A DNA stretch of 64,000 nucleotides. Source: Bacillota bacterium (GTDB lineage Bacteria > Bacillota > Clostridia > DSM-8532). The stretch covers positions 62,001-126,000 of the forward strand of contig JAEZJF010000006.1 of the NCBI GenBank assembly GCA_023415825.1. The letters run 5' to 3'. Position numbers and translations under genes: made by a program. Below, piece after piece: positions 8,250 through 16,530 of this stretch. The notes under the pieces are model-generated. The model made no database searches, was not told the DNA's origin, and saw only the letters and a program-made list of their open reading frames with translations. Each line of letters starts with the position of its first letter. Position 1 is the first letter of the stretch.

Positions 8250-9530
8250 CTACAAAACTTTTACAATATCATAAACAGATTTTAGTACCAACCAGTTTTG
8301 CGGGAAGAATTGATTAATCGTCCAGTAGCTTATTCCCCCCAGTCTGAATTCATTTGCCAGGGTCAGTTTAGCCAGTATGCTCCTGGCATCTTCAAACCAA
8401 ACCTCATGCTGTTTTCCGTTCTCATCATAGTACCTGAAAAAGGGTGCTTGGGCTATGGGGTCATACTGGATGTGGGCACCAACACGCCAGGCAAGCTCTA
8501 CAGCTCCAACGTTTGTAACCGTGCGTGCAGCCGTTCCTTGCTGGAAAGGTAAAGTCCAATTGTATCCATAATTGGGTATGCCCATGAATATCTTTTCTCT
8601 CGGAATAGCGGTAACAGCATAGTTTAAAACTTTCCGAACCTCATTTATGGGAGCAACTGCTTGTGGAGGACTATATGTATAGCCCCATTCATAAGTCATC
8701 AAAATCACATGATCAACCAATGCTCCATGAACCGGATAGTCGTGGGCTTCATAAAGTCTCCCCTGCTGGGTTGCCGATGTTTTAGGAGCCAGTGCCGTGG
8801 TCACGGTGAACCCAAGGGGACGTAATCTTGAAACAGTTTTTCTTAAGAAATTATTGTAATTTTCTCTGTCACGAGGATAGACATATTCAAAATCTATATC
8901 CAATCCATAGTAATTTTTTTCCTGCATTACGCGTATAACATTGTTAAGAAGGGTATCCTGAATAGCTTCGCTGCCGAGGATGGTACTGACAAGATCGCTG
9001 TCAAAGCCACCGCCTTCTCCAATATTGGTGATGACCATCAAAGGAGCCACGCTTGCTGCTCTAGCGGCTTGAATCAGTTCGGTATCATCAATCGTGTCCA
9101 GACTTCCGTCGGTTTTTACATGATAGCTGAAAATACTCAGGTAGGTCAGGTACGGCAAGGTTTTTCTCAAGGTTTCTCGGTTGATATTGGGAAAAGCATA
9201 ACCATTTACTTGAATTGGTCCAAATTTTATTCCTCTTGGTGGAATAGTTATCGTTTGCCCTACGGCAAGCTGTGAAGGGTTTGTGATCTGTGGATTGGCC
9301 CTTATAATTTCGCTGACAGGCACTTGATATTGAAGTCCGATCATATAAAGTGATTCACCGGGCTGAACCACATGCTGCCGACTTCCTTCCAGGATAACAA
9401 GAGTCTGCCCCACCACAAGCTGACCTGGGTTCTCAAGTTCATTATCTGAAACAATCTTTTGCCAGCTTACGCCATATTGTCTTGCGATTGAATAAACGCT
9501 TTCGCCAGATTTAACCACATGAATATACAT
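8250..9530 (-). CDS. sleL: spore cortex-lytic glycoside hydrolase, LysM-LysM-GH18
   Basis: A 426-aa protein with two N-terminal LysM peptidoglycan-binding repeats (residues about 4-48 and 52-95) and a GH18 domain (about 110-425). The catalytic motif reads LDIDFEY, with Glu as proton donor, matching D-x-D-x-E. This is the architecture of SleL/YaaH N-acetylglucosaminidases, which cut cortex muramic-delta-lactam glycan during germination. As with YaaH there is no signal peptide. I start at ATG 9530, ten nt after GGAG; a GTG at 9539 is too close to that site. A strong terminator follows and the gene stands alone. Sporulation-phase expression is expected but no sigma-E/G site was identified. Confidence 0.87.
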   Translation of the reverse strand: MYIHVVKSGESVYSIARQYGVSWQKIVSDNELENPGQLVVGQTLVILEGSRQHVVQPGESLYMIGLQYQVPVSEIIRANPQITNPSQLAVGQTITIPPRGIKFGPIQVNGYAFPNINRETLRKTLPYLTYLSIFSYHVKTDGSLDTIDDTELIQAARAASVAPLMVITNIGEGGGFDSDLVSTILGSEAIQDTLLNNVIRVMQEKNYYGLDIDFEYVYPRDRENYNNFLRKTVSRLRPLGFTVTTALAPKTSATQQGRLYEAHDYPVHGALVDHVILMTYEWGYTYSPPQAVAPINEVRKVLNYAVTAIPREKIFMGIPNYGYNWTLPFQQGTAARTVTNVGAVELAWRVGAHIQYDPIAQAPFFRYYDENGKQHEVWFEDARSILAKLTLANEFRLGGISYWTINQFFPQNWLVLKSVYDIVKVL

Positions 9531-9723
9531 GGTTGTCACGCTCCATACTTCTTTTTACGAAATAATAAAACTTTGCATCGCCTGTAACGCATCATTCGCT
9601 TCTAATTCAACATATGCCGTTTAACTTCATAGTGTTTGCCGTGATTTCCATTTACTTAATGAAAAACAATAGATTTTTAAGACTTAGTAGTGTAAACTAT
9701 TTTATCAAAGGAGAGTGTTTCAA

Positions 9724-10785
9724 ATGGAAATTAGAGTTGAATTAACCAAAAGCCCTAAAACCAAGCCTTCCTCTGATGAATTAGGCTTTGGTAAATACTT
9801 TTCGGACCATATGTTTATTATGGATTATTCCGAAGAAAAGGGCTGGCATGATGCCAGAATTGTTCCCTATGGTACTATTGCTTATGAGCCTTCCATTATG
9901 GTTTTCCATTATGGGCAGAGCATCTTCGAGGGCTTAAAAGCCTACAAAACTGGTAATGGTGAGGTTGTTCTATTCAGACCGGATCAAAATATGGAACGCC
10001 TTAACAAGTCCTGTGACGGGCTTTGTATTCCAAGAATTGATGAGGGTTTCGCAGTAGAAGCCATGAAAAAGCTGGTAGACATTGATAGGGATTGGGTACC
10101 TGAGGCTCCAAACACATCTTTGTATGTTCGACCATTTATTATTGCTACAGACCCGAACCTTGGGGTTCGTCCGTCTTATACCTATCAATTTATCATCATC
10201 ACAGGACCTGTTGGGGCGTATTACAAAGAAGGTCTCAACCCGGTAAAAATCTATGTTGAATCTCATTATGTCCGGGCTGTAGCAGGCGGAATCGGCCAGG
10301 CTAAAGCAAGCGCCAACTATGCCGCAAGCTTGAAGGCTCAGATGGTAGCAAAAGAAAAGGGTTATTCCCAGGTTCTTTGGTTGGATGGTATCGAAAGAAA
10401 ATACGTTGAGGAAGTCGGAACCATGAACGTTTTCTTTGTTCTGGGTGATGAGATTGTAACCCCTGCTCTCAACGGCAGCATTCTGCCCGGTATCACAAGA
10501 AAATCATGTATTGAGCTTTTACGTTCCTGGGGTCTTAATGTTTCGGAAAGAAGAGTTTCCATTCAAGAGATTTATGACGCAAGTGAAAAAGGACTTTTAA
10601 AGGAAGCCTTTGGTACTGGTACCGCCGCTGTTATCTCTCCTATTGGTGAGCTTTGCTGGAATGATAAGAAAATTACATTAAGTGAAGGACATATCGGTGA
10701 GATTTCTCAGAAGTTATACGATGAGCTGACCGGCATTCAATATACAAAGAGACCAGATTCTTTTAACTGGGTTTTTAAGGTCTAG
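9724..10785 (+). CDS. ilvE: branched-chain amino acid aminotransferase
   Basis: Transfers the amino group between glutamate and the keto acids of Leu, Ile and Val, the last step of their synthesis. The 353-aa length and N-terminal extension match the longer BCAT type found in Bacillus and eukaryotes. The PLP lysine is in the ASANYAASLKAQ segment, and the EVGTMNVFF, GTGTAA and IQYTKRPD motifs of the family are present. The start is ATG 9724, ten nt after AAGGAG. It is monocistronic with a good terminator. No T-box was found in the 185 nt upstream. Confidence 0.93.
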   Translation: MEIRVELTKSPKTKPSSDELGFGKYFSDHMFIMDYSEEKGWHDARIVPYGTIAYEPSIMVFHYGQSIFEGLKAYKTGNGEVVLFRPDQNMERLNKSCDGLCIPRIDEGFAVEAMKKLVDIDRDWVPEAPNTSLYVRPFIIATDPNLGVRPSYTYQFIIITGPVGAYYKEGLNPVKIYVESHYVRAVAGGIGQAKASANYAASLKAQMVAKEKGYSQVLWLDGIERKYVEEVGTMNVFFVLGDEIVTPALNGSILPGITRKSCIELLRSWGLNVSERRVSIQEIYDASEKGLLKEAFGTGTAAVISPIGELCWNDKKITLSEGHIGEISQKLYDELTGIQYTKRPDSFNWVFKV

Positions 10786-10793
10786 GCATGATG

Positions 10794-10823
10794 TAGGAGG
10801 CAAATCAATTGCCTCCTATTTTT
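10794..10823 (+). terminator. intrinsic terminator of ilvE
   Basis: TAGGAGGCAA and TTGCCTCCTA form a 10-bp stem with a 5-nt loop, followed by five Ts. It starts 9 nt after the ilvE stop. Confidence 0.9.
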
Positions 10824-10846
10824 GTGCCTGCAACATAAAATTACAG

Positions 10847-11593
10847 TTAGCAATAAACTTTTAAATTTTCAATTTGAATAGACTTTTCTTTGCCTTTATC
10901 TGTATAAATCTCTAACTGGTAATGTTTATCCTTCACAAATTCTATCGATTGTGCAGAAGATAAGTTCACTTTTACAGATGTTTCATTCAATAAATTATCG
11001 GATATTTTGTCGCCAAAAACAGCTGCAATCATCTTAAAATCATTGCTAGTAAATTGTCCCTTTATGATTACATTGCTAATTCCACTAATTCCATTGTCTT
11101 TTGAATTAGGAACCATATACTGACTCATAAAATCTCTCGCTTTTTCGTCTTGCATTTGCTGGAATCCGATTTGAAACTCAGCCCCTTCAAAAAATGGTAT
11201 ATAGCAATTTCTCCAAGGCATTCTTCTTGTAAACAAGTTAAAAAACCATTTAAACTCCAGCCAGCATGGAGGAGTTACCTGTACATTCCTACTCTTTAGC
11301 AACGAATAAATCTCATCTATATTCTCTACATCTAACATTAAGCAAATCATTCCTCGATGTCCATGATTGTATCTATTGGTCCATTCGGGAATCCATCCTC
11401 CGCCATTTAATTTCAAAATACGCACAAATTCAAAATATTCATTTCCTATCCATAAATTAGAGACCTTGAACCCTCCCGTACCTTTCCCCCACTTCGGTTC
11501 ATAAGGAAAGCCAGCAGTTCTAATATCATTAATAATGCTTTTATCTGTCTGATATTTTTCATCAACATTTATCACAAAGTGGTCTAATTTCAT
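10847..11593 (-). CDS. VOC/glyoxalase-like domain protein
   Basis: A 248-aa soluble protein. It opens with LDHFVINVDE, the first strand of vicinal-oxygen-chelate modules, followed by GHRGMICLMLDV as a second module strand. Metal ligands of an active glyoxalase cannot be matched with confidence, so the function is unassigned. GGAGG precedes the ATG. It converges with ilvE and is not in an operon with the genes to its right, which lie beyond a 358-nt spacer and a tRNA. Codon use looks a little more AT-rich than its neighbours, but this was judged by eye. Confidence 0.6.
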   Translation of the reverse strand: MKLDHFVINVDEKYQTDKSIINDIRTAGFPYEPKWGKGTGGFKVSNLWIGNEYFEFVRILKLNGGGWIPEWTNRYNHGHRGMICLMLDVENIDEIYSLLKSRNVQVTPPCWLEFKWFFNLFTRRMPWRNCYIPFFEGAEFQIGFQQMQDEKARDFMSQYMVPNSKDNGISGISNVIIKGQFTSNDFKMIAAVFGDKISDNLLNETSVKVNLSSAQSIEFVKDKHYQLEIYTDKGKEKSIQIENLKVYC

Positions 11594-11910
11594 AATCTCC
11601 CTCCAATAACCCTTTGGTTCTAAACTATTCTATAAATTCAAATTCATTCTATCATACCTGCCTCAAGTATTCCATTTCATTTCGTAGCCAGCGTATAGGT
11701 ACTATCACGCAGAGTTCAGAGCAAAGTGAAAAACACTGGATAATGAATCAAAAAGTATAATAGATGGTTTCGGTGGCAACATTACTATTTATGATACGAT
11801 AGATTTGCAAGAATAGTATTTTGTGGCTGTAGAATGGCTACTAATCGGGAATTTTGACAGCAGAATTGTTCTGAATGAGCTTAAGAATTAAAAAAAAATT
11901 AAAAAAGGAC
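11594..11910. other. intergenic region with a possible decayed reading frame
   Basis: No intact gene is seen. From about 11728 to 11891 one plus frame reads 27 codons ending NITIYDTIDLQE, a TAG, then about 26 codons containing VEWLLIGNFDSRIVLNELKN. This could be a remnant of a gene with a nonsense mutation beside a tRNA locus, or chance. The rest is AT-rich and featureless. Confidence 0.25.
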
Positions 11911-11939
11911 TTGAAATCGTCTGCTAATCATATTATAAT
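11911..11939 (+). promoter_or_regulatory. promoter of tRNA-Gln
   Basis: TTGAAA (11911-11916), 17 nt, TATAAT (11934-11939). The tRNA begins 12 nt after the -10 element, so this is a near-consensus promoter for a one-gene tRNA transcript. Confidence 0.85.
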
Positions 11940-11951
11940 AATCTTCGTCGT

Positions 11952-12025
11952 TGCGGATTGGTGTAACGGTAGCACGACTGACTCTGGCTCAGTTTGTTAG
12001 GGTTCAAATCCTTAATCCGCAGCCA
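11952..12025 (+). tRNA. tRNA-Gln (anticodon CUG)
   Basis: A complete cloverleaf can be drawn. The acceptor stem TGCGGAT pairs with ATCCGCA. The anticodon stem ACTGA/TCAGT closes the loop CTCTGGC, giving anticodon CTG for CAG codons. The T-arm TAGGG/CCTTA closes TTCAAAT. A G discriminator and an encoded CCA follow. A U1-A72 first pair is typical of tRNA-Gln. It has its own promoter and terminator. Confidence 0.95.
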
Positions 12026-12033
12026 AATCCCAT

Positions 12034-12062
12034 TGCCGGTTTCCAGAGGACCGGCATTTTTT
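12034..12062 (+). terminator. terminator of tRNA-Gln
   Basis: TGCCGGT and ACCGGCA form a 7-bp stem with a 9-nt loop, followed by six Ts. The T-tract overlaps the stop codon of the convergent Nudix gene. Confidence 0.88.
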
Positions 12063-12510
12063 ATGTCTCGAATTCTCCTATATTCCGGTTGTATATCAAT
12101 TCTTGCACTTTTTTAAACAGGTACGGCTGTATGACCGGATAGGTCAGCTTATCCGGTAAAACATCAGAGAAGGTTATTTCTCCTATCTCCATTTCAGGTG
12201 GCAGTTGGCTGAGAATCTGCACGTCGGCCAAGTACAGCATTCCGTATGTAGTCTGATCGTCATTTGTAACGCCATAAATTGATACAGGTGTAAGTTTAAA
12301 TTGAATCGCTCCTGTTTCCTCATGCAGCTCACGTTTTGCCGTATCCGCTATATCCTCGTCCAGCTCGCGGTGACCGCCGGGGATCTCCCATGTGTCTCGC
12401 TCTTTGTGCCGGCAGAATATCCACTTGCCGTTATATTTAGCAGCAATAACTGCAAATTTCAGAAGTTTATCTGTAACTTCTGCTTTATTATGAAATGATA
12501 CTGTTATCAT
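12061..12510 (-). CDS. Nudix hydrolase
   Basis: A 149-aa pyrophosphohydrolase of nucleoside diphosphate-linked compounds. The Nudix box is complete: G-x5-E-x7-R-E-L-x-E-E-x-G from GGHRELDE to EETGA, supplying the Mg-binding glutamates. The substrate cannot be told; 8-oxo-dGTP or a related nucleotide is possible. The start is ATG 12510, preceded by GGAGG at good spacing; upstream in-frame codons to 12531 lack a site. The stop overlaps the tRNA terminator in a tail-to-tail arrangement. Confidence 0.87.
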   Translation of the reverse strand: MITVSFHNKAEVTDKLLKFAVIAAKYNGKWIFCRHKERDTWEIPGGHRELDEDIADTAKRELHEETGAIQFKLTPVSIYGVTNDDQTTYGMLYLADVQILSQLPPEMEIGEITFSDVLPDKLTYPVIQPYLFKKVQELIYNRNIGEFET

Positions 12511-12598
12511 TTGCTTCCTCCCAGTTCTCAATAAAACTCCTTGATTGACTGCTGGCGTTTATCACGCTCATTGTTCACCGCTTTTGCAGCGAAGTCTT

Positions 12599-13096
12599 CT
12601 ATCGCAGCATATTGAGACGATTCATGGAGCCGCTGCTATGCGCGTGGCAGATGGCTATTGCAAGGGCATCGGCCGCATCGTCAGGCTTTGGGATTTTCTC
12701 AAGGTTTAAAAGCACCTTGACCATCTGCTGAACTTGTTCTTTTTTAGCGCGGCCATAGCCTACCACAGACTGTTTGACCTGCAAGGGTGTATATTCGTAG
12801 ACCTTCACCCCTGCTTTCGCTGCAGAAAGTAAAGCCACGCCACGACCATGCCCTACTTTTATAGCTGTCTTTACATTGGTGTTAAAGAATAATTCCTCGA
12901 CGGCCATGGCATCTGGCCTGTATCTGGCAATAAGAGCGTCAAGACCGTTATTTAGAACCAGCAGCCTATCCGATAATTCAAGGCCTGCTTCGGTGGTTAT
13001 AACACCCACATCCATGAGGCGGAACTTATTTCCGGAATATTCAAGCACGCCATAGCCTGTAATGGCAAAACCCGGGTCAATACCAATTATGATCAT
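12599..13096 (-). CDS. ruvC: crossover junction endodeoxyribonuclease RuvC
   Basis: Resolves Holliday junctions as a dimer at the end of recombinational repair. The four acidic catalytic positions are present: Asp in GIDPG, Glu in VEELFF, and the two aspartates of PDDAADALA near the C-terminus. At 165 aa it has normal length. The ATG at 13096 follows GAGGA; an upstream in-frame codon at 13108 has no site. ruvA and ruvB, its usual neighbours, are not beside it. It diverges from argG across a 137-nt region that holds the ARG box. Confidence 0.93.
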   Translation of the reverse strand: MIIIGIDPGFAITGYGVLEYSGNKFRLMDVGVITTEAGLELSDRLLVLNNGLDALIARYRPDAMAVEELFFNTNVKTAIKVGHGRGVALLSAAKAGVKVYEYTPLQVKQSVVGYGRAKKEQVQQMVKVLLNLEKIPKPDDAADALAIAICHAHSSGSMNRLNMLR

Positions 13097-13152
13097 ATTT
13101 TTCCTCATTTTCTTTCGTACTCAAAATCGTTATTTAAAATAGTATACAAAGT

Positions 13153-13182
13153 ATTGCATAAATATACATTCTGACGTATAAT
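13153..13182 (+). promoter_or_regulatory. ARG box overlapping the argG promoter
   Basis: TGCATAAATATACA at 13155-13168 matches the ArgR consensus TGnATwwwwATnCA at every specified position. It overlaps a -35-like TTGCAT (13154-13159) placed 17 nt before TATAAT (13177-13182). Binding there by the arginine repressor would block argGH transcription. The arginine repressor gene is not in the window. Confidence 0.75.
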
Positions 13183-13233
13183 TATTAAAACAATTGATAT
13201 CTTTATCTTAACACAGAATGGAGAGATTTTGAA

Positions 13234-14451
13234 ATGAGCAAGGAAAAAATCGTACTCGCCTATTCAGGTGGTCTTGATACGTCAATCATTATTCCGTGGC
13301 TGAAAGAAAATTATGACGCAGAGGTCATCGCCATGGCAGCCGACGTTGGTCAGGGCGAAGAATTGGAACCCCTTAATGAAAAAGCTATTAAAACCGGCGC
13401 CAGCAAGATCTATATTGAGGATCTTACCGAAGCCTTTATAACCGACTATATCTATCCTACCCTGAAGGCAGGAGCAGTTTATGAAGGTAAATACCTGCTG
13501 GGAACATCCTTTGCAAGGCCCATTATCGCAAAGCGTCTGGTGGAAATTGCAGAAAAAGAAGGTGCCACAGCCATCGCCCATGGTGCTACCGGAAAAGGAA
13601 ATGACCAGGTACGCTTTGAGCTCACCGTCAAGGCCCTTGCTCCCCACCTGAAAATCATTGCTCCATGGAGAATCTGGGATATTCGCTCCAGAGAGGATGC
13701 CATAGATTATGCCACTGAAAGAAATATCCCCATCCCTGTTAGCAAGAAGGATAATTATAGCCGCGATAAGAATATATGGCATTTGAGCCATGAGGGCTCT
13801 GAGCTTGAGAACCCGGCTAATGAGCCGATTTATGACAGACTTCTTCAGTTGTCGGTCACACCGGAAAAGGCTCCGGACCATCCTACATATGTGGAGATAG
13901 AATTTGAGAAGGGTATTCCTGTTAAGATCAACGGCGAAAAGCTGCCTCCCGTAGAGCTTATGAAATTACTCAACAAGGTTGGTGGAGAAAACGGTATCGG
14001 TATTATTGATATCGTTGAGAACCGTTTGGTGGGCATGAAATCCCGAGGCGTTTATGAAACTCCCGGTGGCACCATTCTTTATGCTGCTCATCAAGAGCTT
14101 GAAAACATTACCCTGGACAGGGATACGGCCCATTATAAGTCTTTGGTTTCCCAGCGCTTTGCTGAGCTAGTTTATTTCGGTCAGTGGTTTACTCCTTTGC
14201 GTGAAGCCCTTTCCGCTTTTGTAGACTCCACGCAGAAGAATGTCACCGGCAAGGTTAAGCTCAAGCTTTACAAAGGCAACATCACCCCTGCAGGCGTTGA
14301 ATCCCCCTATTCCCTGTTCAGTGAGGAGCTTTGTACCTTTGGTGTGGATGCTGTTTACAATCAGAAGGATGCCGAGGGCTTCATCAACCTCTTTGGTCTG
14401 CCTTTAAAGGTTCAAGCCAACATGAAGAAGCTTAACAATATTAAAGACTGA
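13234..14451 (+). CDS. argG: argininosuccinate synthase
   Basis: Joins citrulline and aspartate with ATP to make argininosuccinate, the penultimate arginine step. The N-terminal pyrophosphatase-type ATP loop AYSGGLDTS (residues about 9-17) is intact, as are HGATGKGNDQVRFE and YSRDKNIWHLSHEG. The length of 405 aa is normal. ATG 13234 follows GGAGAG. It is the first gene of an argGH operon, the next gene starting 23 nt after the stop, and is probably controlled by ArgR through the ARG box upstream. Confidence 0.97.
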   Translation: MSKEKIVLAYSGGLDTSIIIPWLKENYDAEVIAMAADVGQGEELEPLNEKAIKTGASKIYIEDLTEAFITDYIYPTLKAGAVYEGKYLLGTSFARPIIAKRLVEIAEKEGATAIAHGATGKGNDQVRFELTVKALAPHLKIIAPWRIWDIRSREDAIDYATERNIPIPVSKKDNYSRDKNIWHLSHEGSELENPANEPIYDRLLQLSVTPEKAPDHPTYVEIEFEKGIPVKINGEKLPPVELMKLLNKVGGENGIGIIDIVENRLVGMKSRGVYETPGGTILYAAHQELENITLDRDTAHYKSLVSQRFAELVYFGQWFTPLREALSAFVDSTQKNVTGKVKLKLYKGNITPAGVESPYSLFSEELCTFGVDAVYNQKDAEGFINLFGLPLKVQANMKKLNNIKD

Positions 14452-14474
14452 GATTGAGCCAATGGAGATTTGAT

Positions 14475-15851
14475 ATGAAGCTTTGGGGCGGAAGATTTTC
14501 TAAGAATACCGATCAGTTAATGGATGACTTTAATACCTCCATCCATTTTGACAGCAGGATGTATAGGCAGGATATTCAGGGAAGCGCGGCGCATGTGCGC
14601 ATGCTGGGCCATTGCGGAATTATTTCAATGGAAGATGCAGAGCTTATTCGCAAAACGCTCTTTGAGATTCTTGACGATATTGAGAATGGTTTGGTGGAAT
14701 TCGAGGTTTCAGCCGAAGACATACATATGAATATTGAGTCCCTCCTCATTGCGCGTATTGGTGATGTGGGAAAACGTCTGCATACCGGAAGAAGTCGAAA
14801 TGATCAGGTGGCATTGGACATAAGGCTTTATTTGCGAGATGAGGTTAAAAGCATTAAAGGCCTGCTAAAGAATCTTCTTGAGGTCTTGATACGGCTCACT
14901 GAGAACCACTATGATACCATCATGCCGGGTTATACCCATCTGCAGAGAGCGCAGCCCATTACTCTGGCACACCATCTCATGGCTTATTTCCAAATGTTTC
15001 GCCGGGATGTGGAACGACTTGACGATTGCGTTAAGCGTCTGAATATCATGCCCCTGGGTTCAGGGGCTCTTGCAGGAACCACCTATCCCCTGGATCGTCA
15101 AATGGTAGCCGATGAATTAGGCTTTGACAGCATTACAGAGAACAGCCTGGATGGAGTCAGTGATCGCGACTTTGTTATTGAAATGGCCTCCTGTATCTCT
15201 TTGATTATGATGCATCTATCACGCTTCAGTGAAGAAATCATTCTGTGGTGCTCCCATGAATTTTCTTTTGTAGAGCTGGATGACGCCTATAGCACGGGAT
15301 CCTCCATCATGCCCCAAAAAAAGAATCCCGATGTGGCTGAATTGGTGCGCGGGAAGAGCGGCCGGGTATTTGGAAGTCTAATGGGCCTCCTCACCATGAT
15401 GAAAGGCCTGCCTTTGGCCTATAACAAGGACATGCAGGAGGATAAGGAAGCTATATTTAATGCTGTTGATACAGTAAAGCTCTGCCTGCCCATATTCTCC
15501 CGAATGCTGGAAACAATGAAAATTAAAAAGTCCAACCTGTACAATGCAGCACGCGGCGGTTTTACCAATGCCACCGATATGGCTGATTACCTGGTTAAAA
15601 AGGGCATTCCCTTCAGGGATTCCCATGAAATCATTGGGCGTATGGTCGCATATTGCATTGAAAAGGGAAAAAGCATTGATGAGATGAGTCTGGAAGAGCA
15701 TCAAACCTTTTCTAACAAAATAGATAACGATGTTTATGAAGCCATCAGCTTAAAAACCTGTGTCAATGAAAGAAAGATTCCCGGCGGACCGGCACAAGAG
15801 AGCGTCAAGGTCTCTGTCATATCTGGAAAAAGGTTTCTTCAGACCATTTAA
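14475..15851 (+). CDS. argH: argininosuccinate lyase
   Basis: Cleaves argininosuccinate to arginine and fumarate. The fumarase/ASL superfamily signature GSSIMPQKKNPD is present near residue 280, with the catalytic serine in its flexible loop. TGRSRNDQVA and the HLQRAQP histidine are also in place. I start at ATG 14475, 7 nt after GGAG, giving the family length of 458 aa. The frame opens at 14454, but those codons have no ribosome-binding site. It lies right behind argG. The operon ends in the structured repeat block described next. Confidence 0.97.
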   Translation: MKLWGGRFSKNTDQLMDDFNTSIHFDSRMYRQDIQGSAAHVRMLGHCGIISMEDAELIRKTLFEILDDIENGLVEFEVSAEDIHMNIESLLIARIGDVGKRLHTGRSRNDQVALDIRLYLRDEVKSIKGLLKNLLEVLIRLTENHYDTIMPGYTHLQRAQPITLAHHLMAYFQMFRRDVERLDDCVKRLNIMPLGSGALAGTTYPLDRQMVADELGFDSITENSLDGVSDRDFVIEMASCISLIMMHLSRFSEEIILWCSHEFSFVELDDAYSTGSSIMPQKKNPDVAELVRGKSGRVFGSLMGLLTMMKGLPLAYNKDMQEDKEAIFNAVDTVKLCLPIFSRMLETMKIKKSNLYNAARGGFTNATDMADYLVKKGIPFRDSHEIIGRMVAYCIEKGKSIDEMSLEEHQTFSNKIDNDVYEAISLKTCVNERKIPGGPAQESVKVSVISGKRFLQTI

Positions 15852-15856
15852 ATGAT

Positions 15857-15934
15857 GCGAAGTAAAGAAATAAGAACCCCTCCCGTTTACGAAATCAAAG
15901 ATTTCGAACGGGTCCCGGGAACCTTGTTACTTCG
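15857..15934. repeat. structured repeat, family 2, copy 1
   Basis: An outer stem (CGAAGTAA 15858-15865 with TTACTTCG 15927-15934) encloses a conserved core. In the core CCCGTT pairs with AACGGG and CGAAATC with GATTTCG around an AAA loop. The same core is found at 57.78 kb, where a C-G pair is replaced by T-A and the outer stem has a different sequence. It lies directly after argH and could also serve as its 3' end. Confidence 0.65.
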
Positions 15935-15940
15935 TAATAA

Positions 15941-15982
15941 GCGTTTGCGGCAAGCATTGCTTGCCACAACAGATGCAAACGC
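15941..15982. repeat. nested hairpin beside the family 2 repeat
   Basis: GCGTTTGC pairs with GCAAACGC and encloses a second hairpin, GGCAAGCA with TGCTTGCC. Between them on the minus strand is TCTGTTGT, the spacer that also precedes a hairpin in the repeat at 20.5 kb. It may be a diverged family 1 element. Confidence 0.45.
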
Positions 15983-15989
15983 ATAATTA

Positions 15990-16018
15990 AAGCCTCGATT
16001 GTTAACTCATCGAGGCTT
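15990..16018 (-). terminator. terminator overlapping the stop of the 104-aa gene
   Basis: AAGCCTCGA and TCGAGGCTT form a 9-bp stem with an 11-nt loop. On the minus strand it is followed by TTTAATT. It overlaps the stop codon of the convergent gene. Confidence 0.65.
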
Positions 16019-16331
16019 AATAGGGTTCTACTTTTTTATCCAACGCTTTTCCGAAGCTTTGCCAGGAATTTCTTATCTTTCCTCGCATTTCTTCATCCAA
16101 GGTGCTCTCGACGACGCTATTCAATTGTTTTCTCATGGCGTAGTACTCCTTGATATCAAAATCTTCCCTCTTAAGGAGTTCATCCATCTCGTCCAACCAA
16201 TCAACAAGATACTCAAGGCCCAGATATTCCTTAGAAACTTTTTTCTTAAGGTGGGCAACAACAAGCTTGACAGCCTTCCTCTTTACATCCAGGTCATCTA
16301 CACGCTTTTCCATATCCTTTGATACTGACAT
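16017..16331 (-). CDS. small helical protein of unknown function
   Basis: A 104-aa charged protein with long heptad-like helical stretches (MEKRVDDLDVKRKAVKLVVAHLKKK and similar) and no cysteine, signal peptide or membrane segment. I do not recognise a family. AAGGAGG lies 8 nt before ATG 16331, a strong translation signal that supports a real gene. It converges on argH and is monocistronic, with a terminator overlapping its stop. Confidence 0.6.
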   Translation of the reverse strand: MSVSKDMEKRVDDLDVKRKAVKLVVAHLKKKVSKEYLGLEYLVDWLDEMDELLKREDFDIKEYYAMRKQLNSVVESTLDEEMRGKIRNSWQSFGKALDKKVEPY

Positions 16332-16380
16332 CTAAAATTCCTCCTTTTCAAAAAATAAAATAAAATAATAAATTATAATG

Positions 16381-16419
16381 AAAAAAAACCTCAATCCGGT
16401 AACGCAAATTACCGGATTG
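16381..16419 (-). terminator. terminator of the deacetylase operon
   Basis: CAATCCGGTAA (16392-16402) pairs with TTACCGGATTG (16409-16419) around a 6-nt loop. On the minus strand it is followed by an eight-T run. Confidence 0.9.
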
Positions 16420-16530
16420 GGATAAAAACGGTATGACATATTAAACGGTATTGGAAACAACTATAACTATTTTACATCATTTCGTAACATAATTCAAGGT
16501 TTCCCATGGAAAATGTTTAGCACAAAGACT

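Noticed and set aside
9540..9723. T-box leader before ilvE
   Set aside because: No T-box bulge sequence or specifier-type hairpin, and no leader terminator is seen before the gene.
13282..13881. 199-codon open frame antisense to argG
   Set aside because: A shadow of argG codon use, with no start signal or known motif.
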